In this document: piece by piece, positions 1 through 6,826 of the stretch
How positions within the stretch are numbered: position 1 is the stretch's first letter
Layout: every line of letters starts with the position of its first letter
Assembly: GCA_025060055.1 (NCBI GenBank)
Contig: JANXCK010000067.1
Coordinates: forward strand, 1-14,423
DNA: 14,423 nt
From: Fimbriimonadales bacterium
GTDB lineage: Bacteria > Armatimonadota > Fimbriimonadia > Fimbriimonadales > GBS-DC
Direction of reading: 5' to 3'
Position numbers and translations under genes: made by a program
The notes under the pieces: generated by a model
The model's input: the letters and a program-made list of their open reading frames with translations, nothing else
Database searches by the model: none
Told to the model about the DNA's origin: nothing

Positions 1-74
1 GCTTGGTGATTGCTAAAGACGAGTTGGACGATGCGTACCCAGTGTGCGAGTTCGAGAACTTCTTCGGTGGTCAA
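1..74 (-). CDS. possible 5' fragment of an unidentified gene leaving the window
   Basis: Read leftward from a TTG at 74-72, the frame stays open to the window edge and gives 24 residues beginning (M)TTEEVLELAHWVRIVQ. This looks more protein-like (amphipathic, E/L/V rich) than the other two frames, which contain stops. An ATG at 93-91 lies one base out of phase with it, so the real start could be elsewhere or the gene could be broken. No ribosome binding site is evident and I do not recognise a family. It may be chance; confidence is low. Confidence 0.2.
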   Translation of the reverse strand, partial: MTTEEVLELAHWVRIVQLVFSNHQ

Positions 75-109
75 GTGAGTGTCGAGGTTTCATACTTTTC
101 GGGCAAAGG

Positions 110-127
110 ACCAGCACTTGTGCTGGT
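110..127. repeat. palindrome ACCAGCAC-TT-GTGCTGGT
   Basis: Eight-base arms at 110-117 and 120-127 are perfectly complementary around a 2-base centre. As RNA it would form a 7-bp stem with a CTTG tetraloop. It has no T-tract on either strand, so it does not look like an intrinsic terminator. It resembles the other short hairpins of this window in size but not in sequence. Confidence 0.5.
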
Positions 128-183
128 AGGCATCGCGAAGCGGAATTCAGGTGGCGTGGGTATCCGACGCCTCTGAACGAAGC

Positions 184-211
184 AGGGAGCGTGCTGGGGA
201 GTGCGCTCCCT
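184..211. repeat. inverted repeat AGGGAGCG...CGCTCCCT
   Basis: Eight-base complementary arms at 184-191 and 204-211 flank a 12-base loop. No T-tract follows on either strand. Function unknown; it is one more self-complementary unit in the repeat-rich left flank. Confidence 0.4.
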
Positions 212-282
212 CGCTCTGCTGCTAAAATACGCGAGCTTATCGCCCCCATGCCCCGTCGTAATCAATATTGCATGTCCGCCTC

Positions 283-335
283 GTCATTCCGAGCGCAGCG
301 AGGAATCTGAGCCCCCTCGCTTCGCTCGGGGTGAC
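283..335. repeat. dispersed palindromic repeat (translates as HSERSEES)
   Basis: Two 21-base arms, 283-303 and 315-335, pair at 18 of 21 positions around an 11-base centre; two of the three mismatches would be G-U pairs in RNA. In the plus-strand frame the element translates as RHSERSEESE, a string I recall from many spurious ORF predictions in unrelated bacteria. That marks a widespread non-coding repeat rather than a gene. It lies downstream of the minus-strand MFS gene. How it spreads is not visible here: there is no transposase alongside. Confidence 0.75.
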
Positions 336-350
336 AGAAAAAACCTCCGC

Positions 351-414
351 GTGGCGTCGGCGAGGACGCCGACGCTACGGGGAGCGCGTGCGTAGCGTCA
401 GCGTCTCGCTGACG
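351..414. repeat. pair of GC-rich short hairpins
   Basis: The first unit has 12-base arms at 351-362 and 367-378, with one mismatch, around the loop AGGA. The second has 8-bp arms CGTCAGCG/CGCTGACG at 396-403 and 407-414 around the loop TCT. Both sit next to the word GTAGCGTC or its complement. The 27 bases at 355-381 recur at 7065-7091 with one difference. The second hairpin is 66 bp downstream of the minus-strand MFS stop; without a T-tract it is a poor intrinsic terminator. Confidence 0.75.
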
Positions 415-479
415 AACTGTATCGCTTGAAACGCCGATTGGTATTAAACAGTCTCTGAGTAAGGGTGTCAAATGCAGAA

Positions 480-1655
480 TCACCTGCCAGCCCGCACTCT
501 CCGAAGCCCCAGTGCTGCTAAAAGCGCCAGTAGCGCGCTGGTTGTGAACGCAACGGGCGCGCTGTACAGCTGCCACAGCGTCCCAAATAGCACGCTCGCA
601 GGCAACGCTGCGATGCCCACCACGAAGTGGAACAGCCCATACGCTTGCCCGCTGCGTTCGGTAGGGGCAAGCTCGGCGACCAGCGCGCGCTCTGCCCCTT
701 CCGTCAGCGCGTAGAACACCGCGTACAGCGCAAACAGTCCTACTATCTGCCACGGTGCATGCGCCCACCCGAAGCCCGCATACACCAGCGCGTAGCACAG
801 CCAGCCCCAGCGCAGCACGCGCAGGCGCCCATACCTATCGGCAAGCCAGCCCCCGTACACCCCAAACGCGCTGCGCAGCAGGTTCAGCGCCATCCACAGC
901 AGCGGTGCCAGCACGACGGGAATGCCCACATCCTGTGCCCGCATCAACAGGAAAGCGTCGCTGGAGTTCGCCAGAGTGAACAGCAGCACGCAGCCCAAGT
1001 ACCAGCCGAACCGCCCTTTTAGCAGTCCCCGTGCGCCTGCGAGGGGATGCCGCGCCTCTGAACGGGATAATGCAGGCGCGTCCCGCACGCCCCACCAGAA
1101 CACTCCCAGCGACGCCAGCGCTGGAACCGCCGCTATCAAAAACACCAACCGATAGTTTTCAGGGGCGAACAGCAGAATCAGCGACGCGAGTGCAGGTCCG
1201 ATTGCTGCGCCCAGATTGTCCATCGCCCTGTGGAAGCCAAACGCCAAGCCCCGATTCTCTGGCGCGGTGGCGAGGGCTATCAGCGTGTCGCGTGGCGCTG
1301 TGCGCAACCCCTTGCCGAAGCGGTCAGCAAACCGCAGCCCCAGCACCTGCAAAGGGGTGGTTGCGAACGCCAGCAGGGGGCGCGTCAGCGCCGCCAACGC
1401 GTAGCCCCAAAACGCCAGCAGCCGATGCTTGCCCAACCGATCCGCCAGCCAACCCGAAAAGAGCTTGAGCAGACTCGCCGTCGTCTCCGCAACCCCCTCC
1501 ATCAGCCCGATTAGCGCGGGCGGTGCGCCCAAACCGCGCAAAAACAACGGCAGCAGCGGGAATACCATCTCGCTGCTGGTGTCATTCAGCAAGCTCACGA
1601 CGCCCAACGCCACCACAGGGCGGGGGATTCTCGACAGGCGAGTGGAGACGCTCAT
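480..1655 (-). CDS. major facilitator superfamily (MFS) transporter
   Basis: A 391-residue inner-membrane protein of normal MFS size with about twelve hydrophobic segments. The loop motif between helices 2 and 3 occurs in both halves, as GWLADRLGK near residue 69 and GWLADRYGR near 269, the expected internal duplication. The N-terminal SLLNDTSSEM (21-30) and the DRFGKGLRTAPRD stretch (111-123) are typical of an MFS subgroup usually annotated as putative drug or metabolite exporters; the substrate cannot be read from sequence. I chose ATG 1655 over TTG 1664 because this ATG overlaps the TGA of the upstream glycosyltransferase (ATGA), implying translational coupling. No clear Shine-Dalgarno is present, which fits coupling. 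It might export a product of the neighbouring glycan genes, but this is only inferred from position. Confidence 0.9.
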   Translation of the reverse strand: MSVSTRLSRIPRPVVALGVVSLLNDTSSEMVFPLLPLFLRGLGAPPALIGLMEGVAETTASLLKLFSGWLADRLGKHRLLAFWGYALAALTRPLLAFATTPLQVLGLRFADRFGKGLRTAPRDTLIALATAPENRGLAFGFHRAMDNLGAAIGPALASLILLFAPENYRLVFLIAAVPALASLGVFWWGVRDAPALSRSEARHPLAGARGLLKGRFGWYLGCVLLFTLANSSDAFLLMRAQDVGIPVVLAPLLWMALNLLRSAFGVYGGWLADRYGRLRVLRWGWLCYALVYAGFGWAHAPWQIVGLFALYAVFYALTEGAERALVAELAPTERSGQAYGLFHFVVGIAALPASVLFGTLWQLYSAPVAFTTSALLALLAALGLRRVRAGR

Positions 1656-2764
1656 TTGCCACAATCGAGCAGCACCCTTAGGTACTGCTCCGCAATACGC
1701 TCAACGCGAAACTGTTCCAGCCACTCTGGCGGGGCTTGGCGACGCTCGCCCCGCAACACGCGCAGAATCGCCTCCGCCAGCGCGTTCACATCATCCACGG
1801 GCACGACCAGACCATACTGGTCACCGTTCAGCACCTCCTCCACTCCACTGGAACAGCGCGTACTCACCACAGGACAACCGCACGCCAACGCCTGTATCAG
1901 CGCGACAGGCATGCCTTCCGTGCGAGAAGAAAGCACGAACACGCCCGCGCGACGCATGTAGCGAAACGGGTTCGGGTCAAAGCCCGGCATCGCAACCAGC
2001 CCCTGCAGGTTCAACTCACACACCAACTGTTCTAAACGCGTGCGTTCGTCACCCTCGCCTAAAATCAACAATCGGGCAGGAGTCTGTTGTACCACCTGAG
2101 CAAATGCCCGCAGTAAGATATCGAACCCCTTCACCGCGTGCAGCCGTGCCACGCCCAAAATCACAGGCGGCTCACTGGACTGAAACCATGGATGTTCCAC
2201 AGGTGCGTTCGCCTTCTCGTAAAAATCGAGGGTGATTGCGGGATTGTAGATTATATGCAGCCGATTGGGGCGAATGCGTGTAATGCGCTGCAGCTCTTCC
2301 GCCACGCCTTTGGAAACTGCAACCACGCCATCCGCCAGCGGGTACACGAAGCGGTAGCCCAAATGGGTGGCAAGGCGTGCCTCCCACTCCTTCCCCTCAA
2401 GCCCTGCGAAGACTAAACTCGGCTGCGACACTTCCTGAATCACCACGCGCGTGCGCGAACGCGCCACACGCTTGGCAAGGATTGGCGGAAAGTTGCGAAT
2501 ACAGCAGAGCATTCCATCGTAGCCGCGCCTCAAGTACGGAGTTGTTTTGGCAAGGATATGCAGCCCCAGCAAACGCCGCGTCGGGTTGATGACCTCCAAA
2601 TTCACAGCGGGGTCTAACTCTGAACGGTAAGTGAATTCAGGATGAACCAAAATCATGTCCACGCGATGCCCTCTGGAGACAAACTCGTTTGCCAACTGCA
2701 CCATCACCCGCTCCGCGCCGCCACCCGCCAAAGACGGCAAATACAACGCCAGCCGCTTGCTCAT
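1652..2764 (-). CDS. GT4-family glycosyltransferase
   Basis: A 370-residue cytoplasmic or membrane-associated GT-B enzyme that would transfer a sugar from a nucleotide-sugar donor to a glycan or lipid-linked acceptor. The N-terminal domain opens with the glycine-rich acceptor loop LAGGGAERV (12-20). The C-terminal Glycos_transf_1 domain shows GVARLHAVKGFD (204-215, with R207 and K212), LLILGEGDE (232-240) and TEGMPVALIQALACG (282-296). The usual E-x7-E motif reads E283-x7-Q291, so the second glutamate is replaced by glutamine. It is the first gene of a two-gene minus-strand unit with the MFS gene and has its own TATAAT 8 bp before the ATG. It is clearly less related to the two plus-strand glycosyltransferases than they are to each other. 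Donor and acceptor are unknown. Confidence 0.92.
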   Translation of the reverse strand: MSKRLALYLPSLAGGGAERVMVQLANEFVSRGHRVDMILVHPEFTYRSELDPAVNLEVINPTRRLLGLHILAKTTPYLRRGYDGMLCCIRNFPPILAKRVARSRTRVVIQEVSQPSLVFAGLEGKEWEARLATHLGYRFVYPLADGVVAVSKGVAEELQRITRIRPNRLHIIYNPAITLDFYEKANAPVEHPWFQSSEPPVILGVARLHAVKGFDILLRAFAQVVQQTPARLLILGEGDERTRLEQLVCELNLQGLVAMPGFDPNPFRYMRRAGVFVLSSRTEGMPVALIQALACGCPVVSTRCSSGVEEVLNGDQYGLVVPVDDVNALAEAILRVLRGERRQAPPEWLEQFRVERIAEQYLRVLLDCGK

Positions 2765-2772
2765 ACACTCCG

Positions 2773-2778
2773 ATTATA
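2773..2778 (-). promoter_or_regulatory. -10 box (TATAAT) of the minus-strand GT4/MFS unit
   Basis: On the minus strand GGTATAAT ends 8 bases before the ATG at 2764. Transcription would start about two bases before the start codon, giving an essentially leaderless mRNA. No convincing -35 hexamer is seen 16-18 bp upstream. There is no Shine-Dalgarno in the gap, which agrees with a leaderless message. Confidence 0.6.
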
Positions 2779-2788
2779 CCGCTGTATG

Positions 2789-2797
2789 TGCCATAAT
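2789..2797 (+). promoter_or_regulatory. extended -10 box (TGC-CATAAT) of the plus-strand GT4 pair
   Basis: CATAAT (2792-2797) is preceded by the extended -10 dinucleotide TG at 2789-2790 and lies 13 bp before the ATG at 2811. It shares a 46-bp intergenic region with the opposing TATAAT of the minus-strand unit. No good -35 is visible. A weak GTGAG just before the ATG could help ribosome binding. Confidence 0.5.
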
Positions 2798-2810
2798 TCC
2801 CAGTGAGAAA

Positions 2811-3968
2811 ATGCCCGAAAGCCCGACGCTTCACAGCACGGAAACACCGCGCGTGCTGTTCCAGATAGTGCCTACCCTGCGCCCCGCAGGCGCTGAGCGC
2901 GTGGTAGTGCATTTGCTCCAACACTGCGACCGCACCAAGTATAGACCTGTGTGCGTTTGTTTGGGCAAGCCGCTCGGTTCGCATTACGAGCAGATGGTGC
3001 AAGATCTCGGTATCCCTCTGCATTTTCTGGGCAAGGGGCAGTGGGCAACGCTGGGACTGATCCGACGGCTGGACGTCTTGTTTCGGCACTACCGCCCAAC
3101 GATTGCGCATATGCATCTGCGTGGGCTGACCTACGCCTACCCGCTGCTACTCAGGCACAAGACTCCCGTGTGTGTCTACACTGTGCATAACTTAGCGTGG
3201 CACGATCAGGGAACAAGGTTTCAGAAACTTGTTGCCACGCTGGCGTTTCGCTACCGTGTTGGGCGCGTAGTGCCCGTTGCGATTGCCAAGCGCGTGCGCG
3301 AGTCGATTCAACAGGTCTTCGGATACCCCAACGCGCCACTGATACCGAACGGAATCGCTATGGACGAATTCGCCCTGCCTGCCGAAGCGCGTTCCCACTG
3401 GCGACGCAAGGAAGGAATCGGCGAAGACACGCTGGTCGTGGCACATGTGGGGCGGTTCACAAAACAGAAAAACCATGAAATGCTTATCCATGCTTTTGCA
3501 AGGCTTCATCTGCCGCCGTCTGCATGCCTGCTGCTTGTGGGTGAGGGCGAGCTGCAGCCGCAAACCGAGCAGCTGGTTCGAGATTTGGGCTTAGCCGATA
3601 AGGTGCGCTTTCTTGGGGTACGCGCCGACATTCCTGAACTGCTCAACGCCAGCGATATCTTCGTGCTATCCTCCCGCTGGGAGGGCAACCCGATGTCGGT
3701 GATGGAGGCAATGGCAGCGGGGTTGCCAGTGGTCGCTACAGCCGTAGGCGGCGTGCCCGAGCTGGTGGACGACGGTGTGTCGGGGTTGCTGGTTTCCAGT
3801 GAGGATGTCGCCGCGTTCGCCCACGCCCTCCAGACGCTGGTGGACAATCCCGACCTGCGTGCGGCGATGGGCAGCAAAGCGCGTCAGGTCGCGCAGGAAC
3901 GGTTCGACGCCCGCGTGATGACCCACGCTTACGAATCGCTCTACGAAACAATTCTCGCGGGCAAATGA
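2811..3968 (+). CDS. GT4-family glycosyltransferase, paralogue A
   Basis: A 385-residue GT-B glycosyltransferase that probably builds a surface or exported polysaccharide. The N-terminal acceptor domain opens with IVPTLRPAGAERVV (19-32); the C-terminal donor domain has HVGRFTKQKNH (212-222), LLLVGEGEL (240-248) and the complete E-x7-E motif in EGNPMSVMEAM (E291, E299). The open frame extends upstream to 2655, but that part is antisense to the divergent glycosyltransferase and passes through the promoter, so ATG 2811 is the better start. Its TGA overlaps the next ATG (ATGA, 3965-3968), so the two genes are coupled. By eye about half of its aligned residues match that neighbour. Sugar specificity cannot be assigned. 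Confidence 0.93.
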   Translation: MPESPTLHSTETPRVLFQIVPTLRPAGAERVVVHLLQHCDRTKYRPVCVCLGKPLGSHYEQMVQDLGIPLHFLGKGQWATLGLIRRLDVLFRHYRPTIAHMHLRGLTYAYPLLLRHKTPVCVYTVHNLAWHDQGTRFQKLVATLAFRYRVGRVVPVAIAKRVRESIQQVFGYPNAPLIPNGIAMDEFALPAEARSHWRRKEGIGEDTLVVAHVGRFTKQKNHEMLIHAFARLHLPPSACLLLVGEGELQPQTEQLVRDLGLADKVRFLGVRADIPELLNASDIFVLSSRWEGNPMSVMEAMAAGLPVVATAVGGVPELVDDGVSGLLVSSEDVAAFAHALQTLVDNPDLRAAMGSKARQVAQERFDARVMTHAYESLYETILAGK

Positions 3969-5092
3969 GACAAGTTGTTTTTCAAATCCTGTACTCGCTG
4001 ACCGTCGGCGGGGCAGAACGGCTGGTGGTGAACCTGTGCCTGCACCTAAGTCGCGAGCGTTATCAGCCCGTGTGCATCTCGCTGCGCGAGCCACAAAACA
4101 CGCCCTATGAACAAATTCTGCAAAACGCTGGCATCCCGACACACTTTCTCTACAAAATCGAGGGCAAGGCGGACAGGCAAGTATATCGACGCTTGGACGC
4201 GCTGTTTCGAGAATACCGCCCTACTGTTGTCCACACGCATTTACTGGGGCTGAACTATGCCTATCCGCTGATGCTGCGCTACAGGACGCCAGCCCGCGTG
4301 CATACCTTCCACACGCTGGCGCAGCACGAAATCGGCATACGAGTCGGCAAGTTGGTGCGCCTGCTCGCTTTTCGCTACCGCATCGGCGGCGTCGTGCCCG
4401 TCGCGATTGCCGACGAGGTGGCACGCACCATCGAGCATGTGTATGGCTACAAGAACCCGCCCGTGATTCCCAACGGCATTCCCACTGATGAGTACGCGCC
4501 GAACCCCGAAAAACGCGCGCAGTTCCGCATGGCGCACGGCGTGGAGCCACATGCCATCGTGATTGTGCATGTGGGGCGATTTGTGGAGTTGAAAAACCAC
4601 GCCCTACTGCTGCGGGCGTTTGCGCAGCTGCGCTGCTCCCAGCCACTTTATCTATGGCTGGTGGGCGACGGCGAGTTGCGCCCTGCGATGGAGCAGCTGG
4701 CGCAGGAGTTAGGCGTTGCCGAGCGCGCGCGCTTTTGGGGCATTCGCGCCGATGTGCCCGACCTGCTGAACGCGGCGGACATTTTCACACTGCCTTCCAA
4801 GTACGAGGGCAACCCGATGTCGGTGATGGAGGCGATGGCGGCGGGGCTGCCTGTGGTAGCAACAGCGGTTGGGGGCATCCCTGAGTTGGTGGGCGATGCG
4901 CAGACGGGAGTGTTGATTCCTGTAGATTGCGAATCCCGCCTGGTGCAAGCCCTGCAAACGCTGGTAGACAGCCATGAGCTGCGCGCTCAGATAGGGCGCG
5001 CTGCGCTCATCCGAGCACGCGAGCGGTTCGACATTCGACAGACGGTGCGGGAGTACGAAGCGCTTTACGCGAACCTCGCGGAACGCTTGTAG
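3965..5092 (+). CDS. GT4-family glycosyltransferase, paralogue B
   Basis: A 375-residue GT4 enzyme and close paralogue of the gene just upstream, with which it shares a 4-bp ATGA overlap. It has SLTVGGAERLVVNL (11-24) at the N-terminus, AFRYRIGGVVPVAIA (135-149) in the linker region, HVGRFVELKNH (202-212) and the full E-x7-E motif in EGNPMSVMEAM (E281, E289). The catalytic C-terminal domain is much more like paralogue A than is the N-terminal acceptor domain, where the loops differ. That fits a tandem duplication followed by change in acceptor choice. The two may add successive sugars. No terminator is evident right after the stop; the next 260 bp carry a hairpin array and the flippase promoter. 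Confidence 0.93.
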   Translation: MRQVVFQILYSLTVGGAERLVVNLCLHLSRERYQPVCISLREPQNTPYEQILQNAGIPTHFLYKIEGKADRQVYRRLDALFREYRPTVVHTHLLGLNYAYPLMLRYRTPARVHTFHTLAQHEIGIRVGKLVRLLAFRYRIGGVVPVAIADEVARTIEHVYGYKNPPVIPNGIPTDEYAPNPEKRAQFRMAHGVEPHAIVIVHVGRFVELKNHALLLRAFAQLRCSQPLYLWLVGDGELRPAMEQLAQELGVAERARFWGIRADVPDLLNAADIFTLPSKYEGNPMSVMEAMAAGLPVVATAVGGIPELVGDAQTGVLIPVDCESRLVQALQTLVDSHELRAQIGRAALIRARERFDIRQTVREYEALYANLAERL

Positions 5093-5144
5093 GTAGTGAG
5101 CCTTTTTCTGAGGGAGTTCTCATGAATAGATGTAGGTTTTCATA

Positions 5145-5271
5145 GCGTCGGCGTCTCGCCGACGCCCCTGCATGCCACGGGCATCTTGCCCGTGCAGCGT
5201 GGCACAGGCTTCCAGCCCGTGCAGCGTGGCACGGACAGTCGTGTCCGTGCATCGTCAGCGAGACGCTAACG
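5145..5271. repeat. array of five short hairpins
   Basis: Five self-complementary units follow one another. GCGTCGGCG-TCT-CGCCGACGC is at 5145-5165, CACGGGCA-TCT-TGCCCGTG at 5176-5194, GCACAGGCT-TCC-AGCCCGTGC at 5202-5222 (one mismatch), GCACGGACA-GTCG-TGTCCGTGC at 5229-5250, and CGTCAGCG-AGA-CGCTAACG near 5253-5271 (one mismatch). Units two to four are joined by the spacer AGCGTG. Stem sequences differ while pairing is kept, and loops are 3-4 bases. There is no open reading frame of note and no T-tract. The array lies between the glycosyltransferase pair and the flippase promoter. It is not CRISPR: there are no identical repeats with unique spacers of constant length. Confidence 0.8.
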
Positions 5272-5334
5272 CCACGCAATAGGACTTCCCAAACAGTTTC
5301 TGAGAAGGAACCGACTTTTCTTGTCCCCCTGCGG

Positions 5335-5340
5335 TATAAT
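5335..5340 (+). promoter_or_regulatory. -10 box (TATAAT) of the flippase gene
   Basis: GCGGTATAAT ends 13 bp before the ATG at 5354, predicting a leader of about 6-7 bases. The same GCGGTATAAT string occurs on the minus strand before the first glycosyltransferase. No clear -35 is present. The existence of this promoter means the flippase need not depend on readthrough from the glycosyltransferase pair. Confidence 0.6.
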
Positions 5341-5353
5341 CCGCTGCGTTCGA

Positions 5354-6805
5354 ATGCCAGACCATCCTCCGCGCACGCTTCGGGAGCGCGTATTAGTGGG
5401 TAGCGCGTACTTGGTGGTAGTCCGCGCGGTCTCGATGGCGTTGCAGTTGCTGGGCGTCACGCTGGTCACGCGCGCCGTCGGTCCTGGTGCATACGGAGTG
5501 TTCCATGCCTCACTTGGAATTGCGAGCTATTTGAGTTCGATTAGCCTGATGAAGATTGATATTTTTTTGCTGCGTGAAACGCGCGACGCGCCACGCACAC
5601 TCTTCGACTTGGCTTTCTTTTGGCTGCTCGGTGTTAGCTTAGCAGCAACGCTGATTGCGAGCCTGCTGATTGTGGCAGGGCAGGGCGTCTGGGGCGAGGT
5701 GGAGCAGTTTGCAACTGTAGCGGTTTTGGTGTGCGCCACGGTTCCCCTTTCTGTCGTTCGCTTCGTGCCGCAGACGATGCTGGAACGCGAATTAGACTAC
5801 CGACGCACTGCCTTCATCGACTTAACATCGCAGTTGATGTATTATGCCGTTGCGGTTCCCGCAGCCCAGCTGGGCTATGGTGTCTGGGCGATGGTGGGAG
5901 GGCACTGGGCAGGCACGCTGGTTGCAGCGGGGGGCTTCTTCTGGGCGGCGCGCTACCGTCCACGCTGGTACTGGAACTGGGCGCAGTGGCGCGAAATGGT
6001 GCGCTACGGAATGACGCTTTCCGTCTACAACTGGCTGTATGACCTGCGCAATCTCGCGCCGTCGATGATTCTGCTACCTCTTGCTGGTGAACGCGTGGTG
6101 GGCTACCTCGCGATTGCGCAGCGGTTCCTGACGATGCTTTCGTTTGTGCCCGATACGGCGAACCGCTTAGCCGTGCCTGCGATTGCACGCATTCAGGATG
6201 ATGCTGAGCGGCTAAGGCGGGTCGTGAAGGAGAGCGCGCTCCTACAGACGCTGGCGCTGGGCATCTTTCTCGTGGGGTTCACTGCGCTTGCGCCGTTCGT
6301 GTTGCCGCTGCTGTTGGGCAACCGCTGGCATATCCCGACGCTACTGCTGGCTTTCGGCTTGGCGGCGGCGCGACTGCAGATTTCCGTGCTATTTGGAATG
6401 CAGGGCTACGCCATCACGGTGCGCAAACATCTTTGGGTGCCGCTGCGAGCCGTTCTGGCGCAGATAGCGCTATTTTTCAGCTTGGCATTCGCCTCGACGA
6501 TGTACCTACCCGCAGACTACAAACTCGTAGGGTATCTGCTGGCAGACATCGTAGCGCACCTCGTCAATCACGCGATTCATCACCACTACTTCCAGCGACT
6601 GATTGGGCGTGCGGGTTTGGGAATCTCCCCCCTCTGGACGGCGGGTATGCTCTGTGCCCTGTTTGCGCCTGTGCTTAGTGGATGGTTGTACCTGCCTGCT
6701 GCCGCGCTCCTGCTCAACCCTTGGAGTCTGCGCGAGGTTCGCAGCGTCGTCGAAATGTTCCGCCGAAGGAGAGCATCGGCTACAGCGCAGGAGAATACTA
6801 CCTGA
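5354..6805 (+). CDS. polysaccharide flippase, Wzx/MATE-like (MOP superfamily)
   Basis: A 483-residue polytopic membrane protein, the usual size for oligosaccharide flippases, with about 12-14 hydrophobic segments along its length. The N-terminal region, with GSAYLVVVRAVSMALQLLG (16-34), TLVTRAVGPGAYGVF (36-50) and then a segment leading to LMKIDIFLLRE (65-75), matches the polysaccharide-biosynthesis/Wzx pattern. So do LERELDYRRTAFID and the central MVRYGMTLSVYNWLYDLRN. Such proteins flip lipid-linked oligosaccharides across the inner membrane, which fits the adjacent glycosyltransferases. ATG 5354 is chosen because the longer frame from TTG 5321 runs through the TATAAT box. The C-terminus ends in an arginine-rich tail (FRRRRAS). 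No Wzy polymerase or ligase is visible nearby. Confidence 0.88.
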   Translation: MPDHPPRTLRERVLVGSAYLVVVRAVSMALQLLGVTLVTRAVGPGAYGVFHASLGIASYLSSISLMKIDIFLLRETRDAPRTLFDLAFFWLLGVSLAATLIASLLIVAGQGVWGEVEQFATVAVLVCATVPLSVVRFVPQTMLERELDYRRTAFIDLTSQLMYYAVAVPAAQLGYGVWAMVGGHWAGTLVAAGGFFWAARYRPRWYWNWAQWREMVRYGMTLSVYNWLYDLRNLAPSMILLPLAGERVVGYLAIAQRFLTMLSFVPDTANRLAVPAIARIQDDAERLRRVVKESALLQTLALGIFLVGFTALAPFVLPLLLGNRWHIPTLLLAFGLAAARLQISVLFGMQGYAITVRKHLWVPLRAVLAQIALFFSLAFASTMYLPADYKLVGYLLADIVAHLVNHAIHHHYFQRLIGRAGLGISPLWTAGMLCALFAPVLSGWLYLPAAALLLNPWSLREVRSVVEMFRRRRASATAQENTT

Positions 6806-6826
6806 GAGACTGCTGGCATAGACCCG

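Larger units (their letters stand above)
75..479. other. gene-free stretch with dispersed hairpin repeats
   Basis: About 400 bp lie between the possible left-edge fragment and the end of the MFS gene with no credible gene. Short open frames here are repeat translations or have no protein character. The stretch holds a palindrome at 110-127, an inverted repeat at 184-211, the HSERSEES-type repeat at 283-335 and a pair of GC-rich hairpins at 351-414. The last 60 bases, around the word AAACAGT(C)TCTGAG at 446-459, carry no feature I can name. Confidence 0.6.

Noticed and set aside
201..395. Plus-strand ORF containing RHSERSEESE
   Set aside because: It is the translation of a widespread palindromic non-coding repeat plus GC hairpins; it has no other protein character.
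396..414. Intrinsic terminator for the MFS gene
   Set aside because: The hairpin is 66 bp past the stop and has no T-tract on the minus strand, so I kept it as a repeat only.
75..479. tRNA or small RNA gene in the left spacer
   Set aside because: I found no cloverleaf, T-arm sequence or promoter-terminator pair; the structure present is explained by repeats.
262..798. Long minus-strand ORF overlapping the end of the MFS gene
   Set aside because: It is a frame-shifted reading of the MFS 3' end and of the repeats, rich in Arg, Ala and Cys, with no domain.
1656..1664. TTG start three codons upstream for the MFS gene
   Set aside because: The ATG at 1655 forms a 4-bp overlap with the upstream stop, a typical coupled start; the TTG gives only MWQ extra.
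2655..2810. N-terminal extension of the plus-strand GT4 gene
   Set aside because: It is antisense to the start of the divergent GT4 gene and runs through both -10 boxes; family similarity begins after ATG 2811.
5145..5271. CRISPR array
   Set aside because: The units are self-complementary, differ from each other and lack constant-length unique spacers; no cas gene is present.
5321..5353. TTG start for the flippase
   Set aside because: The extra codons span the TATAAT box, and the usual flippase N-terminus begins after ATG 5354.
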